Origin: Favolaschia claudopus
Lineage: Eukaryota; Basidiomycota; Agaricomycetes; Agaricales; Mycenaceae
Reading direction: 5' to 3'
NCBI GenBank assembly: GCA_037176885.1
Contig: JAWWNJ010000049.1
Span: 496,001-560,000 of the forward strand
DNA: 64,000 nt
The translations under genes were made by a program, and so were the position numbers. Below the pieces are notes generated by a model. It saw only the letters and a program-made list of their open reading frames with translations. It did no database searches and was not told the origin of the DNA. Of the stretch, positions 21,138 through 30,020 are shown piece after piece. Every line of letters starts with the position of its first letter. The first letter of the stretch is position 1.

Positions 21138-22384
21138 TAATTCATCGAAGCATGGCGAAAAACCTGCTCCGCTTTATCTGGGTCAGCAGTTTCACCCGAT
21201 TCCTCATCCTCGACTTCTTCAACCGTGACTCGAGATTGCTTTGATGAGCTTTTCTCTCGTCCACGAGGAAACGTAGGCATTGAACACCTCTTTCCCGTGT
21301 TGGGATCCTTCAAGGTAACCGTCTGAGAATCATTCCTACCATTATTCACTTGGCATTCAGTCAGAATCTCAAAGGGCCTCCCCAAAAGAACCTTATACGC
21401 CGGACCTCGAATTATATGTACTTGTAGATAGACAGTCATGTCCCCAAATTTGAAGGGAACATTCTTGGCTAGACCAACCGTCCGTTCAATACTTTTATTC
21501 GCGCTTTCCATATGTACAATAATGTCTGGGTCCCAGGATAATTTCAACAGATTAGCTGTCTCGAGAGACATTGACACAACCTGCGATCCCGAGTCCATAA
21601 CACATTCTACTCGCGCCTGCTTATTTATAGTCGGGAATATTACCCTTAAATTGGCAGAGTCGCGCGCTACGAATATTGGTCTCTTCTCGTCTGTATAGAT
21701 TTGCCTAGGCCTTTCACCCGGCTCGAGATTCTCCAAATATTGAAGGTAGGGGTCCAACACAGTGACCGCTCCTTGTGGTACTTCTTCTGTGGTCTGGTTT
21801 TGAATAAACACAGAGTTCAACGGAGGTAGTTCGCTCAGGCTAAGTGCGTCATACTCCAGTCGCGGTTCCTCTTCCTCGTCCTCGAAAGGTAGGGCTTGTT
21901 CAACTTCATCTGCGAACATAACTTTCTTAACCGCGTCCCTGGGAACTGGCTTTCTAACTTTAGTTACGTCGCGTTTAATATTTGCCCTAACCTCTGGCGA
22001 AACTCCTACTAAGTCCCGCACATCCAAAGTCACTTCTGTACGAAGTATCTTATCCGCGACCTTCCTTCCCAGACCTTCTCTCTGGACAGGGGCCCTGACT
22101 TGATACTCCCGCGGCTCGATTTCCGTGGTCTGTTGTTCTAAATCAACCAGTTGATTTTCTGTTCGATTTCTAACCGGTGGAACCGATACATAAGGAAGTT
22201 CAACATAAGCTCTGTTTTCTACAGGTCTTTTGTCTTTGTCGCGCCTATCTTCAGACTCGACTTCCTCAGCCGCTTTGCTTCTCCAATCTTTGTCTTTATC
22301 AGCCCGACCTTTTTCTTTCCGGCTCTCAAGGGGCTTAGCACTGTCGGATTTTTGATGGCTCGCCCCTATCCCTGAGCTCTTCAA
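21137..22384 (-). CDS. pro: Retropepsin-type aspartic protease frame
   Basis: Frame of about 415 codons that lacks an ATG start; it begins at a TTG overlapping the gag stop and is in the -1 frame to gag. The first 230 residues are charged and low complexity (Lys/Glu/Asp/Arg). The protease core lies near residues 240-350: the active-site triad is Asp-Ser-Gly (CVMDSGSQVVSM, Asp at 21595-21593) rather than the usual Asp-Thr-Gly, with the flap region after it and the C-terminal VLLGRPF signature. Retropepsins work as homodimers and cleave Gag and Pol during particle maturation. The frame ends at a TAG (21139-21137) that overlaps the pol frame. Confidence 0.88.
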   Translation of the reverse strand: MKSSGIGASHQKSDSAKPLESRKEKGRADKDKDWRSKAAEEVESEDRRDKDKRPVENRAYVELPYVSVPPVRNRTENQLVDLEQQTTEIEPREYQVRAPVQREGLGRKVADKILRTEVTLDVRDLVGVSPEVRANIKRDVTKVRKPVPRDAVKKVMFADEVEQALPFEDEEEEPRLEYDALSLSELPPLNSVFIQNQTTEEVPQGAVTVLDPYLQYLENLEPGERPRQIYTDEKRPIFVARDSANLRVIFPTINKQARVECVMDSGSQVVSMSLETANLLKLSWDPDIIVHMESANKSIERTVGLAKNVPFKFGDMTVYLQVHIIRGPAYKVLLGRPFEILTECQVNNGRNDSQTVTLKDPNTGKRCSMPTFPRGREKSSSKQSRVTVEEVEDEESGETADPDKAEQVFRHASMN

Positions 22385-23886
22385 AAATTTGGTCCGGGCT
22401 TTCCTTGACTCTGATTCCTCGTTTGAGCAAATTGCTCTTGAGTCGCGGGAAGCTCTCCTGCTTGTAAACCTCTCATTATCAAGGTCTGAAATATCCCGTT
22501 CATATCGAGATTATTCCCGGCCAAAGGCATTGACTGACTTTGAGCCATATAGGTGGGTTGAACCACCTGTGGGACTTGATTTTGACCAGTAAGCTGTTGT
22601 TCAGCTTTCTGAAGTTTTACCTTCAGAGTCTTTATCTCGTCCATAGCCAACTCTTGATCCCAACCGGTAGAGGTATCACTCTCGGAATTATAGAACGATT
22701 CGTAGGTAGCTTGCCAATTTTGGCCAACCGCCTTGTTCTTCCAATAGTTTTCTACTCTCAGTTTCTGACTTCCTTGTCCGTGAGGAATGAAATTTCCGTC
22801 TCCTAGCTTATGGCTTCCGTTCTCTATCACTAGATGCCCCTTCTTGATGTGTTCATCTTTATAATGGCAATCGCGCGAATAGTGTCCGTTTTCCTCGCAA
22901 TAGAAACATTTACTTTCACCCCTACGTTCCTGTCTTTCACCCGGTGGACCTTGTCGAGATTGGGGTTGCGTGTTATACGCGTAACTCTGTCGCGGATATT
23001 CGCGTTGAGTTTGATGAGGGGGAGGGTCCTTTACATAATTCTGTAAAGTCTTCAACACTTCCTCGTGTCTCAACTCTCCCGACCTCTGTATGAGAGCATA
23101 TTGATCTCGGAGTTGAGCGATGGCTCCATTAATCTCCTCGATCTTCTCTTCATACGGCTCGACTTTAACCATTGGGGTTATCGCCGTTTGCCTGGCTTCC
23201 GAGTCTATCTTCAACGACGGAGCTTTGTGCTGTTTGGAGGCCAATGTCTCAGCGAGTTTTATCAACTCTTCCAATTTTATTGGATCCTCCTTGCGGTCAT
23301 CATTATCCTTGTCCGCGACTCCTGCAAGCGCGGGAAACTGAGTCTTAATTAACATAGTACTGTCAATTGATCCTCTAAGCGTCGTAGCGAAGCTAGATTC
23401 TAGAGTTCCCAAATATTGCTCGCATGCTACCTGGTTAGTCATTAACGCAGGCGCGACATATAATTTCTTGACTTCTCTCAAGAATTCTATGCCGAATCGT
23501 CTAAGACGTCCTTCTTCGGTAACCGCTATCCCACGGTTGCGTCGACATAATTGCCTCAAAAGTTCAACAGTTCCAGCGCGCTCCGATTTGATTTCTGGAT
23601 AACTGAGATAGACTTCACTAAGGAAGTCATCGTAGGTACCAGTCTCATATTTACTGAGCGTCCGCCAGACGTCTTTCTTTTTCTTAGGCAAGTAATTGGT
23701 GATCTGGAGTTTCTTTTCCTTGTCATCCGTGATTCCTCCTAACTCGAATATTTGTCCAACATGGTCCACGAAGGTCATAAGATCCTCATAGTCGTCTGTT
23801 GTAAATTTAGGAGCATTGGAATCCCAGGCATGAGGGACTTTGAAACTCGCGATCCGTCTTTCCGTTCTATCTTGTTGATCCGCCAT
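22381..23886 (-). CDS. gag: Gag structural protein with zinc knuckle
   Basis: 501 aa starting at an ATG at 23886. The N-terminal 220 residues are the capsid-like part: Trp-Asp-Ser-Asn-Ala-Pro-Lys-Phe near 21-28 and an Asp-Val-Trp/Tyr-Asp-Asp-Phe segment are typical of fungal Ty3 Gags. A Gln/Pro/Arg-rich linker precedes the CCHC zinc knuckle C327-x2-C330-x4-H335-x4-C340, which binds element RNA. A helical Glu/Lys segment and a Gln/Asn/Met-rich tail follow. The gene ends with Pro-Asn-Phe and TGA at 22383-22381, directly after a -1 slippery heptamer. Confidence 0.93.
   Translation of the reverse strand: MADQQDRTERRIASFKVPHAWDSNAPKFTTDDYEDLMTFVDHVGQIFELGGITDDKEKKLQITNYLPKKKKDVWRTLSKYETGTYDDFLSEVYLSYPEIKSERAGTVELLRQLCRRNRGIAVTEEGRLRRFGIEFLREVKKLYVAPALMTNQVACEQYLGTLESSFATTLRGSIDSTMLIKTQFPALAGVADKDNDDRKEDPIKLEELIKLAETLASKQHKAPSLKIDSEARQTAITPMVKVEPYEEKIEEINGAIAQLRDQYALIQRSGELRHEEVLKTLQNYVKDPPPHQTQREYPRQSYAYNTQPQSRQGPPGERQERRGESKCFYCEENGHYSRDCHYKDEHIKKGHLVIENGSHKLGDGNFIPHGQGSQKLRVENYWKNKAVGQNWQATYESFYNSESDTSTGWDQELAMDEIKTLKVKLQKAEQQLTGQNQVPQVVQPTYMAQSQSMPLAGNNLDMNGIFQTLIMRGLQAGELPATQEQFAQTRNQSQGKPGPNF
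22384..22390 (-). promoter_or_regulatory. -1 programmed frameshift site A AAT TTT at gag stop
   Basis: In the gag frame the last codons are CCA AAT TTT TGA. The heptamer A-AAT-TTT satisfies the X-XXY-YYZ rule (AAA, TTT, T). Slipping back one base reads AAA TTT TTG AAG and enters the protease frame exactly. The stop directly follows the slip site, which can raise frameshifting. A downstream RNA structure was not evaluated. Confidence 0.8.
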
Positions 23887-24427
23887 TCTGCCTCGACTTA
23901 AATCTTCTGAACCTAGAGTCTGAGAACTGTTTTGTGAGTCGAGATTTTCTCTCCTCTCAATTATAGGTTCCTGGCTCGTTTGTGGTTGTGAAGAAGAAGC
24001 CGTGCTTATTTCTTGATACGCTTTTGCTCGAGCAGAGGTTTTGCCTTTAACTTCGGCTCTACCTTGTTCAGCAGGCGTTTGTGACTTTGCCTTCTTCTTT
24101 GAAGGCAGGCGAGGTAACTCTTGTGGAGTTTTATGCCTGTCGGAACGTCTGTGTAGTGGTTTTGGAAAACCAGTTGAAGATTGTTCCCCGTCTCCCGAAA
24201 TCTCGAAAGACTCCAGTTACAAAGTGTCTGTGTTCTAGTTTTACTGAATCTAAGATCCAGTTGCGACTTTTCTTGTCCAAGTCGCGCTTCGAAGCCTTAA
24301 GAGCTCTTCGAAGGATATGCCCGAGTCGCGGCTAGAATTTAGCGCGCCTTTGTAGCAAATCTAGTTCCAAAAGCCAATAGGCCTTGAATGTATAAATTAC
24401 TTCTATGAAGTAATAGCCAAATGAACC
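23887..24427 (-). other. Element leader between PBS and gag
   Basis: About 540 bases of 5' untranslated leader in element orientation. The packaging signal would be expected here. Short frames on either strand show no domain. Confidence 0.6.
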
Positions 24428-24444
24428 CCTCGCGGTGGGCTCCA
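24428..24444 (-). other. Primer-binding site
   Basis: On the minus strand, two bases after the 5' LTR, the sequence reads TGGAGCCCACCGCGAGG. It starts with TGG, as needed to pair with the CCA end of a tRNA. It does not match the initiator-Met pattern common for fungal Ty3 elements, and I could not identify the tRNA. Confidence 0.7.
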
Positions 24445-24446
24445 GA

Positions 24447-25871
24447 TGAAACGCTTGCTATATGTTTATTGTATAACTTTATTCGTTGAGATAATAAATC
24501 CCTTCAAACAAAATCCACAATTTCAGCTTCGCGTGCGAGTCGGGGTTCCAGTAACGTATCTACTGTGGCAATCTGACTATATTCCCCAATCCGAGGATAT
24601 ATGTTATACAATTCGAGGTGTCTTGACTCGATAAAACTTGCTTTGAGTTGGCGCGACTCGATCCTATTTGAGCCTTTCGAACTCAGGACTTAGTTTTTCG
24701 CAATGTCGGTTGGTTGTAGGAGTCTAGGTAATTTATCTTGTTCAAGTTTCCTTTCAATCCGATGGAATATGGCACTAGACTGTTAAGTCGCGCTTAATCC
24801 CTTGTACTCGCGTTTCCCTTATCTCAGAATACCGTTTCACGCGTCTGATTCCCGTTCAAGTTCACTTATTTCACGCGTTTAACAATTCTCTGATCAAATC
24901 ACAAGTCCAATTTATAGATTGAAAACAAAACAGAAAACTAAGTAAGTTCCCTGGGTTGTCCCACTGGATGTGAGCACTCTTTACTGAACGTGCGGCTGAT
25001 AGCTTACACGGACAATCAAGGAGGGAGCAATCCACTGGAGCCCAGCTAATAATTTACAGGCTTTATATACTACGCTCGAATAAATATTTACATCTTAATT
25101 GGGTATCTACCTACGTGTCCTGGTACGTGTATTGTCCTTATTTAGCAGACGAGGCTGTTAAGTCACGCCTGTGTATTGTGGTTGCACGCGCGAGTAACGT
25201 GTAAACACACGAGGAGTCATTATCGCATCTATCGCGTCGATCCCTCGTGATGGTCACGTGTGCGTGATGGATCCTCCCGATCCTTGACTTGATACTGGCT
25301 TCTATCCCACTCATCGCGGCTAGCCTTTCGAGGATACGAATGTTCCTGCTTCATGCCTCGCCTCGAGGTAAGGTCCTTCCGGCTCCTGCCAGAACTTCTA
25401 ATTCGTCCTTGAGTAGAGAAATCTCCTCAAGATCATTGATCCTATGATGATCCGCTCTTCGGCATCTTCGGCAATCCTTATGCCGCTACTCGGTTTCCTT
25501 TGGTTCGTCGTTCCGCGACTCGAATCCCTTGATATTGGTCTAGGCGCGCTGCCTAAGTATTCCTTCAATGTTATCCCATGTTCCTTGATGTCCCCTTAGG
25601 TCCCAATTCAATTGGTAGAATGGTTGGACTTAGAAGAGGGATTGTTATCCTCGACTACCGTGTATGAGTATTCATTTCTGGATAATCATAAGTCGCAGAC
25701 AAGTCTAGCTTTCCTTTGCATCATTTAGTTAACAGCGCGGGTACGCTTTAACCCTCTGAGATATATCCTAGAGATGTCCCTTTATTCCTCTTAGTTCAAA
25801 CACGCGTTATATAATATTAAACATGTTCGAAAATTGAGAAAACACGGGGTGTTTTCATCCCAGGCCTATCA
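24447..25871 (-). repeat. 5' LTR of the element (right copy)
   Basis: 1,425 bp, same sequence as 8597-10021. It is adjacent to the primer-binding site, which makes it the 5' LTR in element orientation. It should drive transcription leftwards through gag and pol. Confidence 0.95.
25061..25070 (-). promoter_or_regulatory. TATA box of LTR promoter
   Basis: On the minus strand GTATATAAAG. The same site is at 9211-9220 in the other LTR. Transcription of the element would start about 30 bases further left. Confidence 0.5.
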
Positions 25872-25875
25872 GCGG
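25872..25875. repeat. Target-site duplication, right copy (GCGG)
   Basis: GCGG directly follows the right LTR, matching 8593-8596. Confidence 0.75.
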
Positions 25876-26687
25876 TGTTCGGTGGACCCATTCCAATTTA
25901 CGAAGGGGATCTGCGTACTTTGACGTGAGTGAGATCGAGACTAAGGTGTACTATGAAAATTAGAACTGACGTTTATCTTAAGGGTTGCGTATGGACGGAA
26001 TCAGGAAGCTAACCCTAGTCATTTCCCCCAGTGGGCCAAGGCTAGATTCGGGCGCGACGTCCTCGATTTCATGAGAGAGTGGCTTAAAACAGCGTACAGT
26101 GAGTAATTGTGATTGTATGCGCCGAGATGAAGACTCACCAGGACTTGGCAGCACCAGCACAATGCGCCGAGGCGGCCTTGCCGAGGGACGACGACGAGGA
26201 GGATGATCCTTTGGCACGGGCGAAGTACACAATCGACCCCGTTGGCGACTGGGGGGATAAGAGCGACAGCGGCGATAGCGACAGCGCTAGTGACGCGGGG
26301 AGCGAGACGGATAGCGAGTCGAGCTCGGAGTCAAGCTCCGACAGCGAGGCTGACACAGACGCAGAGCGAGATGTGCGCGGGACAAAGCTAAAAGAGCTAA
26401 AGCGGTCCAAGGCGGCGAGTCGAAAGGAGAGGTCGAAGGCAGCGGAGAAGGCGAGGACCGCGAAGGCGGGCACGGCGGGAAAGGCGGGAAAGGCGACAAA
26501 AGCGGTTACGAAGACGAAGACGACATCGAAGGCGTCCAGAGAGGGGGGGAAGGATAAGGCGAAAGATAAAGGTAAAAAGAAGGAGGACAGCGCTAAACGA
26601 GGCGACGAGGGAGGGCGGGGGAAGAAGAGGGGAGGGGAAGAGACGACAGAGGAACGTGCCAAGAAGAAAACACGCGGTGAGGGCGCT

Positions 26688-26867
26688 GGGAATGCGGAGA
26701 GAAGTCATGTGGCGAAACCCAAGGCGGCGGGAGGCGCTGGAAGTGCGGGGAATGCGGAGGGAGGTCATGTTGCGAAACCCAAGGCGACGGGAGGCGGTGG
26801 AAGTGCGGGGAATGCGGAGGGAAGTCATGTGGCGAAACCCAGGGCGGCGGGAGGCGGTGGAAGTGCC
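26688..26867 (+). repeat. 60-bp coding tandem repeat, three copies
   Basis: Three in-frame copies beginning near 26691, 26751 and 26811, each encoding a variant of GNAEGGHVAKPKATGGGGSA, within the disordered part of the interrupted gene. Confidence 0.85.
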
Positions 26868-27569
26868 GCGAGGCCCGATGGCGCGGGGGGAAAGGAGGTC
26901 GAAGGTCCAGTGCGAGATCGGGGTGGGGAGGCGGAACCACCCAACGATCCCCCCGAGCCAACCGATCCCCCCCAGTCAGACCATCCATTGCCGCCCGCAT
27001 GTCCTGCTGCCGCTCCGGAGTATTTTGCGCAGGTGTATGGGGAGGTTTCGACGGAGGGGTTGGGGAATACATTCGACGCCTTGCTTGAATCCTTGAGCAA
27101 GTTGGAGGAAGGGTACAATTGGAAGAACTGGGAGAGAGGTGGGGTCGCGAAAGGCCTGCGAACGATGAATCGCCCGTCGCAGGTGCATGCTTGGATTCAG
27201 GCGGGGAGAGGGGCCCGAGGCGTGATGTCCGGTGGTGCGGGACCGACGCTGTCCGATACGCGAGCGTTTGGAGAAGCGTGGTGGGCGTGGTGGCGGGGGA
27301 TGCAGCCGATGTGGCGCAAACCAAATGAAGCGAGTACTGGATTTGCCCGCGACGCGTATCCTGGGGGCGGGGAAGAGGAATGGAAGACCCTACGGTTTCC
27401 TGGTCCGAATGGTGCGTTAAGTTTGGTGGCGAGTCTGTTTTGGTGGGGGAGGAGGATTAAATCGAAGGGCTTGTCCGGCGCAGATTTGGAGAAGTGGGAG
27501 GAGGCAGTCGTAGATGTGACTTGGATGTTGGGAGGTCTGCGGGAGGCGGAGACCAAGGGCGGTGAATGA

Positions 27570-28005
27570 GCGAAGTGGGAAGTCTGCGGAGGAGAAACGG
27601 GGGCAAAAATGCCGGCCAGATGAATGATGTAGTCGTTAGAATTTTAAAGAGTGTGTTGGGAGAGAAACCCCGAGTGCAAGGCACTCAAGAAATGCAAGGC
27701 GAGAATGGGAAGAGAAAAGAAGGGACTTAGACGGATTTGCGCATCGACGTCACGCGTGATGTGTCACTTCGATCAAAAGGTTGCATAAAGGGTAAAGTGG
27801 GAAGGCGTTGGAGTTAGAGAGTACATGAACAAGCAGAATTGAGAATTAGAGCGATGGTAGATGAGTGAAGGTATGGAGGAATGAAAGGGACGAGACGATA
27901 TCGTATCGCCACATGATTGACAGGAAGTGTCAGACAGTCATATCACGCCGAGGTAGGTGTATCATCAACAAAATCAGCCGGCCGGTCTCGGCGAACAGTG
28001 AAAAA
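27570..28005. other. Intergenic
   Basis: About 435 bases between tandem genes; presumably the terminator of the interrupted gene and the promoter of the next. No further exon seen. Confidence 0.4.
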
Positions 28006-29427
28006 ATGTTAGGTACGCCATGGCGGTGGCTGGCACCAGGTGAAAAGCGTCAGGAAAAACGCCCTGCAAAAGTAGAGGGTAAAGGTAGGCTCAGCCAGGG
28101 GATGTGTGGCTCCAAGCAAATAAACAATTTAGCCACCTGGCTAGGTCCAGTACATTTAGTCTATATATTACAACTAGGGCTCCCCGGACCTGGCGAAGAA
28201 ACCGACGTTCCAGTTCCCCGCATCAGCGAAGAGGATATCAAAGTCGAGGAACCGGCCAGAATCTTGCACAATGCCAAGATATCGAAACTCGAGAAGGCGA
28301 ATGGTATGTTTCCGCTTTTGCCTAGATGTCTAAGACTTGTACTGAGATATCTTCAGCCTCTGCGTATTGCAAACTTGGGAAGATGAACAGGGAGACGATA
28401 GATGCCAGGGCTTATAGTGAGTTGTGTGTTTGCTTGATAAATGATTCGCTCACACTGGCGTGCAGTAAAGGCGCGAGATCGGGCTGGGGATAAGTTGCGT
28501 GACTACACCCGGGAATGTAAGGTCTTACCCTGCTCTCAACATACCGCTTCACTGACATCTTCTCGTAGTATGGGACTATCAAGACAAGTACGGGAAGTGG
28601 GTTCCTGACGCAGACAATGCTGCGTGGTTTCAGCGGAAGGGCATTCGAGAGGAAGCTCTGTTGGCGCTGAGGAAGCTGGCTGGTGAGAACATGCTCCTCT
28701 CCAGGTTTCTAGTTTCCCTGACCGTCAGTATCGCAGTGACCACTCAGACTCAATCTGACTTCATCAAGTATTTCGCGAAGGGTCAGTAAGAGTCATTTCC
28801 TACCTGAGCGCCAGCTTATACTCAGTCGCATTTCAGCTGATGCATTTCGGGAAGACTTCGGCCATAATTTCTATCACGACGACGGGCTGGACGATTATTT
28901 GAAGCAGGTGGAGCATCGGTTGCACTGCGCTCGGTCGCTGGACGAGATGTTCGCTGGGGACTCGACCAAGATGGCTGAGTATGCATGTCAACCTGTGGTT
29001 CTTGAATGCTTTATGCCGTTTTCTTATCCAATGTACGGTCTGGAAGATGCATTCAAAGCGAAAGGTGCGTTTTTTTCTCGTTACGGAGCTTCCGATTCGT
29101 CATGCTTAACAACATCCGTCAGCGCGTGAATTGGTTTGTGAGCTTTACGGGCGCCCCATCGAGCCTTCTCCTCGCTCCGACAAGGTTTCGACCTTCCGTT
29201 TGACCAACCGCCATGCACAAGACCCAGACCGCCGTTTGCAGGAGTATTATAGGCGTAAGTGGTTCTCGCTATATTGTATTTCATCCTCGGACTGAATGTC
29301 GTGATACTCAGTCCAGTACGTTTCTTCCGAGGTGCAGGCATGGAATACCAGCCACCTCTCTTGTGAACGGGACGACTTGGAAGAATATCGAGACTTTCCA
29401 TGGGAGGAGCCGCGGCCGCTGTGGTAG
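28006..29427 (+). CDS. Nine-exon gene of unknown function with all phase-1 introns
   Basis: Exons 28006-28084, 28178-28303, 28357-28416, 28466-28516, 28569-28682, 28737-28781, 28837-29064, 29123-29254, 29312-29427. All introns are GT-AG (48-58 nt, the first 93 nt), and every one falls after the first codon base, so all internal exons are multiples of three; 951 nt, about 316 aa. The start at 28006 was chosen because its short basic exon joins in phase and the frame closes at a stop at 29427; a different first exon is possible. The protein is charged and helical, with WDYQDKYGKWVPDADNAAWF, an acidic His-Asn-Phe-Tyr-His-Asp-Asp segment and a Pro/Trp-rich end (FPWEEPRPLW). No family recognised. 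It sits between two related unknown genes on the same strand. Confidence 0.68.
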
Positions 29428-30020
29428 TTCAATCGACACAATAGCTATCGTTTATTTATCTGTCCGTTCCGTATCATACATAGCTACCCGTGTTGTCCGT
29501 CAATTACGACTCTATTTTTTCATTCCTATTCTGCGATGAGAATAACCGGGCAAAAAAGCGGGATCAGTCACAGTGAGTCACATCACTTCCGCCCTCCCTC
29601 CTTCTCACTCCTCCACCGACAGCGACGGCGCCGCCAACGATATGGCCGCCGTACAGCGGACACACGATCTCTGGCTTGACGCGGAAGTCGCCCTCGAAGC
29701 TTGACTTGACGTCGGCTCGTAGCCCTACATCCAGCTAGATTTCTTATGGGTTTTATCGGAGGTGAGCAACCGTTCTTATCCCAGTCATCAACACTCTAAT
29801 ACCCTTCGTTCTTCGTCGCAGACTTGGCCCAGCAGTTTCGTCCCTCAGTTCCCGGCTTCATGAGCTGCTGTGGCGACAAAACGGCACCAAAGCGTCCACC
29901 CCATAACGGGTATGCAAAGCAGGCACCCCATAATAGGTATGCCGCCCGCTTTGTGCGCTACTATATATCCCGTTGCTCATTGTTCCACCCTCTCTCTACC
30001 TCTTTCTCTTAACTTCTACC
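29428..30020. other. Intergenic with promoter of the next gene
   Basis: No exon supported. Two near-identical short segments around CCCCATAA (near 29899 and 29931) and a TATATA stretch near 29961, about 60 bases before the ATG at 30021, look like promoter elements. Confidence 0.4.

Larger units (their letters stand above)
8597..25871 (-). mobile_element. 17.3-kb Ty3-type LTR retrotransposon with antisense gene cargo
   Basis: Direct repeats of 1,425 bp (8597-10021, 24447-25871) bound the element and show no difference in a line-by-line reading. In element orientation (minus strand) the order is 5' LTR (right), primer-binding site, leader, gag (23886-22381), protease (22384-21137), RT-RNaseH-integrase (21137-17010), about 7 kb holding three antisense multi-exon genes, polypurine tract, 3' LTR (left). 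Integrase downstream of RNase H defines the Ty3 order. The LTR starts TG and ends CA in element orientation. The element is much longer than the usual 5-8 kb Ty3 element because of the cargo. It sits inside a host exon and is flanked by a 4-5 bp target duplication. Identical LTRs and open frames indicate recent, possibly still active, transposition. Confidence 0.95.
25872..27569 (+). pseudogene. 3' part of the interrupted host gene
   Basis: Exons 25876-25924, 25983-26098 and 26152-27569 continue the gene begun at 7637; the interrupted exon restarts with VFGGPIPIYEGDLRT. The introns (58 and 53 nt) are GT-AG and in phase. The first part reads FPQWAKARFGRDVLDFMREW, the same layout as FSEHNPVLWKELVKGFQEWA in the gene at 30021. 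A long disordered region follows: acidic Ser/Asp runs, then Lys/Ala-rich repeats and three 20-residue repeats. The C-terminal 170 residues are globular with many Trp (AWWAWWRGMQPMWR, ASLFWWGRR) and end at 27569. I associate this three-part architecture with Agaricomycete hypothetical proteins but can give no function. Only a promoter inside or beside the right LTR could express this half now. Confidence 0.75.

Noticed and set aside
24421..24446. A tRNA gene fragment beside the LTR
   Set aside because: It resembles a tRNA 3' end only because it is the primer-binding site; the T-loop positions do not align with a real tRNA.
26593..27324. Long minus-strand frames opposite the C-terminal part of the host gene
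   Set aside because: His/Pro/Ser-rich shadows of a repeat-containing, GC-biased exon.
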